Shown here: positions 60,764 through 64,000 of the stretch, one piece after another
Layout: each line of letters begins with the position of its first letter
Position numbering within the stretch: the stretch's first letter is position 1
From: Sutcliffiella horikoshii
Lineage (GTDB): Bacteria > Bacillota > Bacilli > Bacillales > Bacillaceae_I
Assembly (NCBI GenBank): GCA_001636495.1
Contig: KV440964.1
Location: 1,380,666 to 1,444,665, forward strand
Reading direction: 5' to 3'
DNA length: 64,000 nucleotides
The notes under the pieces: model-generated
Seen by the model: the letters and a program-made list of their open reading frames with translations, nothing else
Told to the model about the DNA's origin: nothing
The model's database searches: none
Made by a program: the position numbers and the translations under genes

Positions 60764-60807
60764 AAAAAAACCACGAGTAAGAAGGAACCTTCTTTCCCAT
60801 GGTTTTT
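60764..60807 (-). terminator. Attenuator terminator before the ABC-F gene
   Basis: On the minus strand AAAAACCATGGGAAAGAAGG pairs imperfectly with TTCTTACTCGTGGTTTTT, followed by a T run. It ends 35 bases before the ABC-F start, so it can switch expression off within the leader. Confidence 0.82.
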
Positions 60808-60881
60808 ATTTAGGCAATAGTGTACACGACTAAAAACGAGTACAGGCTACACCAGATGTGCTTTGGGCAAAAGAACTCTTA

Positions 60882-61013
60882 CTATCTGTCATTTCTATTC
60901 AGCTGTCTACAAAAGGACATACGTGTCCCGTTGATAGCTGAATCATGAAAAATCGCACGACAAATATGCAGGTAAGCCATGTATGGTGTGCGAGCATTAA
61001 CAGATAGTAACAT
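60882..61013 (-). CDS. Leader peptide of the ABC-F gene (uORF)
   Basis: A 43-codon ORF, MLLSVNARTPYMAYLHICRA at its start, with AAGGAGGG six bases before the ATG, the best ribosome site in this leader. The coding RNA is strongly structured: TTACTATCTGT near its start complements ACAGATAGTAA at its end, and ATTCAGCT/AGCTGAAT, CGCAC/GTGCG and GGACA/TGTCC give inner stems. This fits ribosome-stall control, in which drug-slowed translation changes folding and stops the terminator at 60764 from forming. The peptide itself resembles no family I know. Confidence 0.72.
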   Translation of the reverse strand: MLLSVNARTPYMAYLHICRAIFHDSAINGTRMSFCRQLNRNDR

Positions 61014-61229
61014 CTTTTTCCCTCCTTCCGAACGTGTAAGATGCCTCCATTATATAATGTTCCGTTTAAAACTTGCAAATTAATTTAAAAAATTCGGCCA
61101 TATATTTTGAGACCATACTCTCTATTAAGTATAGGATACGCTTTCCGTCGTCAACACTAGTAACATTTGTAACTTGGAAATGCAGTGATTCGTCACATAG
61201 ACGGAGGAATAATGGAATGGGGTGATTGT

Positions 61230-63137
61230 GTGTGCGGATTTGCGGGATACATCAAGAACGGGGAAGAGTTTCCGGAATGGTCTTTGACTAGCATGCTTCA
61301 AATGATACAGCACCGTGGACCTGATGACACAGGATATTTCCAAGACGAGCATGTGCAGTTTGGGTTTAAGCGGCTTAGCATCATCGATATCAAGATGGGG
61401 CATCAACCATTAATAGATCAAAGTGGACGCTATCAGATTGTGTTCAACGGGGAAATCTATAATTATTTGGAACTGAGAAAGGAACTTATTCGGAAAGGGT
61501 GCACCTTTCAAACAGATTCAGATACGGAAGTTATACTTGTTTTATATATGAAGGAAAGGGAAGCCTGTGTAAATAGGCTTCAAGGCATGTTCAGCTTTGT
61601 CATTTGGGATAGCAGGGAAAAGGTTGCGTTTGGGGCCCGTGACCCTTTTGGCATCAAGCCGTTTTATTATTTGGAAAATGAGGAAGGATTCGCATTTGCC
61701 TCTGAACTGAAGTGCCTGCTTGGCTGCCTTCCGGAAAACGAAAGACACCAAACGGACGCCCTGCAACACTATCTTTCTTTTCAATATGTGCCAGAGCCTG
61801 AGACAGCGTATCCTTCCGTAAAAAGGATGAAGCCAGGCTATTATTTTACCAAAAAGCCCGGTAAAAAAACGGAATGGACGGAGTATTGGCACCCGATGTT
61901 TCAACCGGTTAGGCAATCTAGTAAAGGGCTTGAGCGAGTCCTTCAGGATGTGCTGCGTGAATCGGTGGAAAAGCATATGAGAAGCGATGTGCCTGTGGGG
62001 AGTTTTTTATCGGGGGGCATTGATTCCACCATTATTACTACTCTGGCGAAGGAGTTTCATCCTGATATCCACACGTTCTCAGTCGGTTTTGAAATAGAAG
62101 GATATAGTGAAATGGATGTGGCTTCACAGACAGCAGAGGCACTGGGGGTCAAAAACATCCAATATACTATCACAGCGGAGGAATTCAGGAGGGAACTGCC
62201 CAAGATAATTTGGCACCTGGATGAAATGGTGGCAGATCCCGCGGCGGTTCCACTCTACTTTCTTGCTCGTGAAGCAAGGAAACATGTAAAAGTGGCTTTG
62301 TCAGGGGAGGGGGCGGATGAGCTATTTGGAGGCTACAATATTTACCGGGAACCCCATTCCTTGCAAGTGTTCTCCTATCTTCCACCTATCGTAAAAAAAT
62401 GTTTGCGATACTTGGCAAAGGAAATGCCGGATGGGATGAAAGGGAAGAGCTTTATCTTAAGGGGCTGCTCGGATTTGTCAGAACGCTTTATCGGAAATGC
62501 GCATATCTTTTCTCAAGAAGAAAAGCCATTTTTATGGAAGGCATTTAAGGAGGATAACTCGGTTCATGCCATCACAGGTGAGATGTATAAACTGGCCCAA
62601 AACTATGAGGATGTCACCAAGATGCAATACATCGACGTGATGACTTGGCTTAGAGGGGACATTCTTGTAAAGGCGGACCGGATGTCGATGGCCCACTCCT
62701 TGGAGGTAAGGGTCCCGTTCTTGGATAAGAATGTCTTCGAAATCGCCTCATCCTTAACGGTTCCGAACAAAATCAATAGACACACGACCAAGTTTTTATT
62801 AAGAGAAGCATTCAGGGATCAGGTTCCGGCACATGTGGTTGATAGGAAGAAGCTAGGATTTCCTGTTCCTTTAAGGGTCTGGTTGAAGGATGAACTGTAC
62901 GAGTGGTCGGTAACGGTATTGGAGAATAGTGAAGCGGCAGGTCAGTGGTTCCATATGGCCTATGTAAGAAGATTGCTAGAAGACCACCGGAATGGAAAAC
63001 GGGACAATAGCCGCAAGCTTTGGACCATTCTGGTGTTCTTGGTTTGGCATGATGTGTATGAGGAAAAAAGGAAGAGCTTTGATAGAAAGAGACAGCTACA
63101 GGATTTTATTTCAGGAGAATCAGAAAAGGAGGCGTGA
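61230..63137 (+). CDS. asnB: Asparagine synthetase (glutamine-hydrolysing)
   Basis: A 635-residue amidotransferase. After Met removal Cys2 of (M)CGFAGYIK is the nucleophile, so the GTG at 61230 must be the start although the frame runs upstream to 61185. GGGGTGA precedes it. The N-terminal glutaminase has HRGPDDTGYF and FNGEIYNYLELR. The synthetase half shows the PP-loop FLSGGIDSTI and the conserved SGEGADELFGGYNIYREP. It makes asparagine from aspartate, ATP and glutamine. Position after metK matches B. subtilis asnB. No T box was noticed upstream. Confidence 0.95.
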   Translation: MCGFAGYIKNGEEFPEWSLTSMLQMIQHRGPDDTGYFQDEHVQFGFKRLSIIDIKMGHQPLIDQSGRYQIVFNGEIYNYLELRKELIRKGCTFQTDSDTEVILVLYMKEREACVNRLQGMFSFVIWDSREKVAFGARDPFGIKPFYYLENEEGFAFASELKCLLGCLPENERHQTDALQHYLSFQYVPEPETAYPSVKRMKPGYYFTKKPGKKTEWTEYWHPMFQPVRQSSKGLERVLQDVLRESVEKHMRSDVPVGSFLSGGIDSTIITTLAKEFHPDIHTFSVGFEIEGYSEMDVASQTAEALGVKNIQYTITAEEFRRELPKIIWHLDEMVADPAAVPLYFLAREARKHVKVALSGEGADELFGGYNIYREPHSLQVFSYLPPIVKKCLRYLAKEMPDGMKGKSFILRGCSDLSERFIGNAHIFSQEEKPFLWKAFKEDNSVHAITGEMYKLAQNYEDVTKMQYIDVMTWLRGDILVKADRMSMAHSLEVRVPFLDKNVFEIASSLTVPNKINRHTTKFLLREAFRDQVPAHVVDRKKLGFPVPLRVWLKDELYEWSVTVLENSEAAGQWFHMAYVRRLLEDHRNGKRDNSRKLWTILVFLVWHDVYEEKRKSFDRKRQLQDFISGESEKEA

Positions 63138-63149
63138 TTGCCTCCTTTT
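63124..63149. terminator. Bidirectional terminator
   Basis: A 10-bp perfect stem (63124-63133 with 63140-63149), loop GTGATT, between converging asnB and the glycosyltransferase gene. Confidence 0.85.
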
Positions 63150-63157
63150 CCTAGTAC

Positions 63158-64000
63158 CTAGGCAAGCTCTTGTAGTGTTTTTGGTGCTAATGCGCTCTCG
63201 TAGTCATTCAAAAGTTTACCGAAAATCGCATCCCAGGATTGTTCAAGGGCATATTGGCGTCCGGCGAAGCTCATCTGTTCCCGCTTTTCTTCATCCATCA
63301 GAAGGCTGGTGACCGCGGCAGCAAATGACGCTGCATCATTTGGGCTGCACAGATGGCCTGTCAGCCCTTGCTTTATGATGGTCTTCACCCCGCCAGCATT
63401 TGCTCCGACGACAGGAGTTCCTGAGGCCAATGATTCCAACACCACATTCCCGAAAGTCTCCGTTGCGGAAGGAAAGACGAACAAATCGGATCCGGCATAC
63501 ACCTCCGCAAGGCTCTGTCCGGATTGAAAGCCGGCAAAGGTCATATTTGCAGGGGCTTTTTTGTGCAATTCCTGCTTCAAAGGACCGTCGCCTACTAGTA
63601 GCCAGTGCACATCATCACGGATCGATGCTGGCAGAGAGGCTTGGATTTCAGGAAGAAGTGCTACATCCTTTTCGGGGGCAAGCCTTCCAACATAGGAGAG
63701 GACAAATTTCTCTTTTATATTATATTTGTTTTTCAGTTGTTTTGAGTATGAGGCAGCAGGATGAAATACGGAACAATCCACCCCTCTTGCCCAGATGGAT
63801 GTATTGGTGAACCCATGTTTCTTAAGATGATTTTGCGTATCGGTAGATGGAACAAAAATTTTCCGCAACGGGCGATGAAACCAGCGCATATAGCTCCAGA
63901 GCACTTTTGTGAGAAATTGAAGGTCGTAGTATTCGAGGTATTTGTCAAAGTCGGTATGGTAGGAACCTACTACTGGAATGTCGAGTTTTTTTGCATAGTG
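63158..64000 (-). CDS. Family 4 glycosyltransferase (MgtA-like), 5' end missing
   Basis: Partial gene: the frame stays open to the right edge, so about 280 C-terminal residues are seen. The upstream end reads IPVVGSYHTDFDKYLEYYDL, then FVPSTDTQNHLKKHGF, GRLAPEKDV, VGDGPLK and the donor-site pattern SATETFGNVVLESLASGTPVV with E-x7-E. This is a GT-B retaining transferase of the GDP-mannose alpha-mannosyltransferase type, often acting on diacylglycerol or membrane glycans. Donor sugar cannot be set from the part seen. The ATG at 63904 is internal. Confidence 0.85.
   Translation of the reverse strand, partial: HYAKKLDIPVVGSYHTDFDKYLEYYDLQFLTKVLWSYMRWFHRPLRKIFVPSTDTQNHLKKHGFTNTSIWARGVDCSVFHPAASYSKQLKNKYNIKEKFVLSYVGRLAPEKDVALLPEIQASLPASIRDDVHWLLVGDGPLKQELHKKAPANMTFAGFQSGQSLAEVYAGSDLFVFPSATETFGNVVLESLASGTPVVGANAGGVKTIIKQGLTGHLCSPNDAASFAAAVTSLLMDEEKREQMSFAGRQYALEQSWDAIFGKLLNDYESALAPKTLQELA

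Noticed and set aside
61030..61229. T-box riboswitch before asnB
   Set aside because: No AGGGTGGNACCGCG-like T-box sequence is present in the upstream 200 bases.

Overview
The window reads as chromosomal DNA of a Bacillus-type Firmicute (Bacillaceae, Bacillus sensu lato). Gene order follows the ytc-ytm part of the Bacillus subtilis map: rrn plus a trnB-type tRNA array, glgBCDAP, yteA, menA, menFDHB-EC, mntABCD, ythAB-type cytochrome bd, ytiB-ytjA-luxS, dps-ytkC-ytkD, ytlDCA-ytmA, pckA, metK and asnB. Strong AGGAGG ribosome sites, GTG/TTG starts, T-tailed hairpin terminators, a TPP and a SAM-I riboswitch, and Zur, Fur and MntR type operators support this. The species was not determined.

Layout. 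1-2.3 kb: end of a surface polysaccharide cluster (sugar-phosphate transferase cut by the window edge, family 2 glycosyltransferase, acyltransferase), then a lone tRNA-Ala(GGC). 2.4-5.5 kb: MgtC-like protein, EamA exporter, a small membrane protein and the thiamine transporter ThiT behind a TPP riboswitch. 5.7-13 kb: a complete rRNA operon with two promoters and RNase III type processing stems, followed by 22 tRNA genes. 13.5-21.4 kb: the glycogen operon. 21.5-23.6 kb: a lipase, a DUF1801 protein and YteA. 23.7-32.4 kb: menaquinone synthesis. 32.8-36.8 kb: MntABCD manganese importer behind an MntR-like box. 36.9-39.9 kb: a DUF1540 protein, a Fur-box-controlled DUF2325 protein and cytochrome bd oxidase.

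40-48.8 kb is a zinc-homeostasis island. Four Zur-like boxes precede a CobW-type GTPase, a zinc-binding lipoprotein with a seven-fold His/Asp/Glu repeat, a ZagA-like GTPase and an FAD/NAD(P)-binding protein. Interspersed are beta-carbonic anhydrase, YidD, LuxS and a YcgR/YcgQ-like membrane pair. 48.8-54.9 kb: YtzI-like peptide, Dps (sigma-B type promoter), holin-like YtkC, nudix YtkD, a NitT/TauT type ABC importer and hydrolase YtmA. 55-58.6 kb: pckA and metK; the metK SAM-I riboswitch carries an unusually large P3 insertion. 58.7-61 kb: a dispersed palindromic element and an ABC-F protein preceded by a structured leader containing a 43-codon upstream ORF and a terminator, a probable antibiotic-sensing attenuator. 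61.2-64 kb: asparagine synthetase and a family 4 glycosyltransferase cut by the window edge.

Most of the window is conserved housekeeping and metal metabolism. The least ordinary pieces are the ABC-F attenuator, the SAM riboswitch insertion, the Zur-boxed FAD protein, the expanded histidine repeat, the doubled Fur boxes at the DUF2325 gene, and two families of dispersed hairpin repeats. No wholly new multi-gene system was seen.
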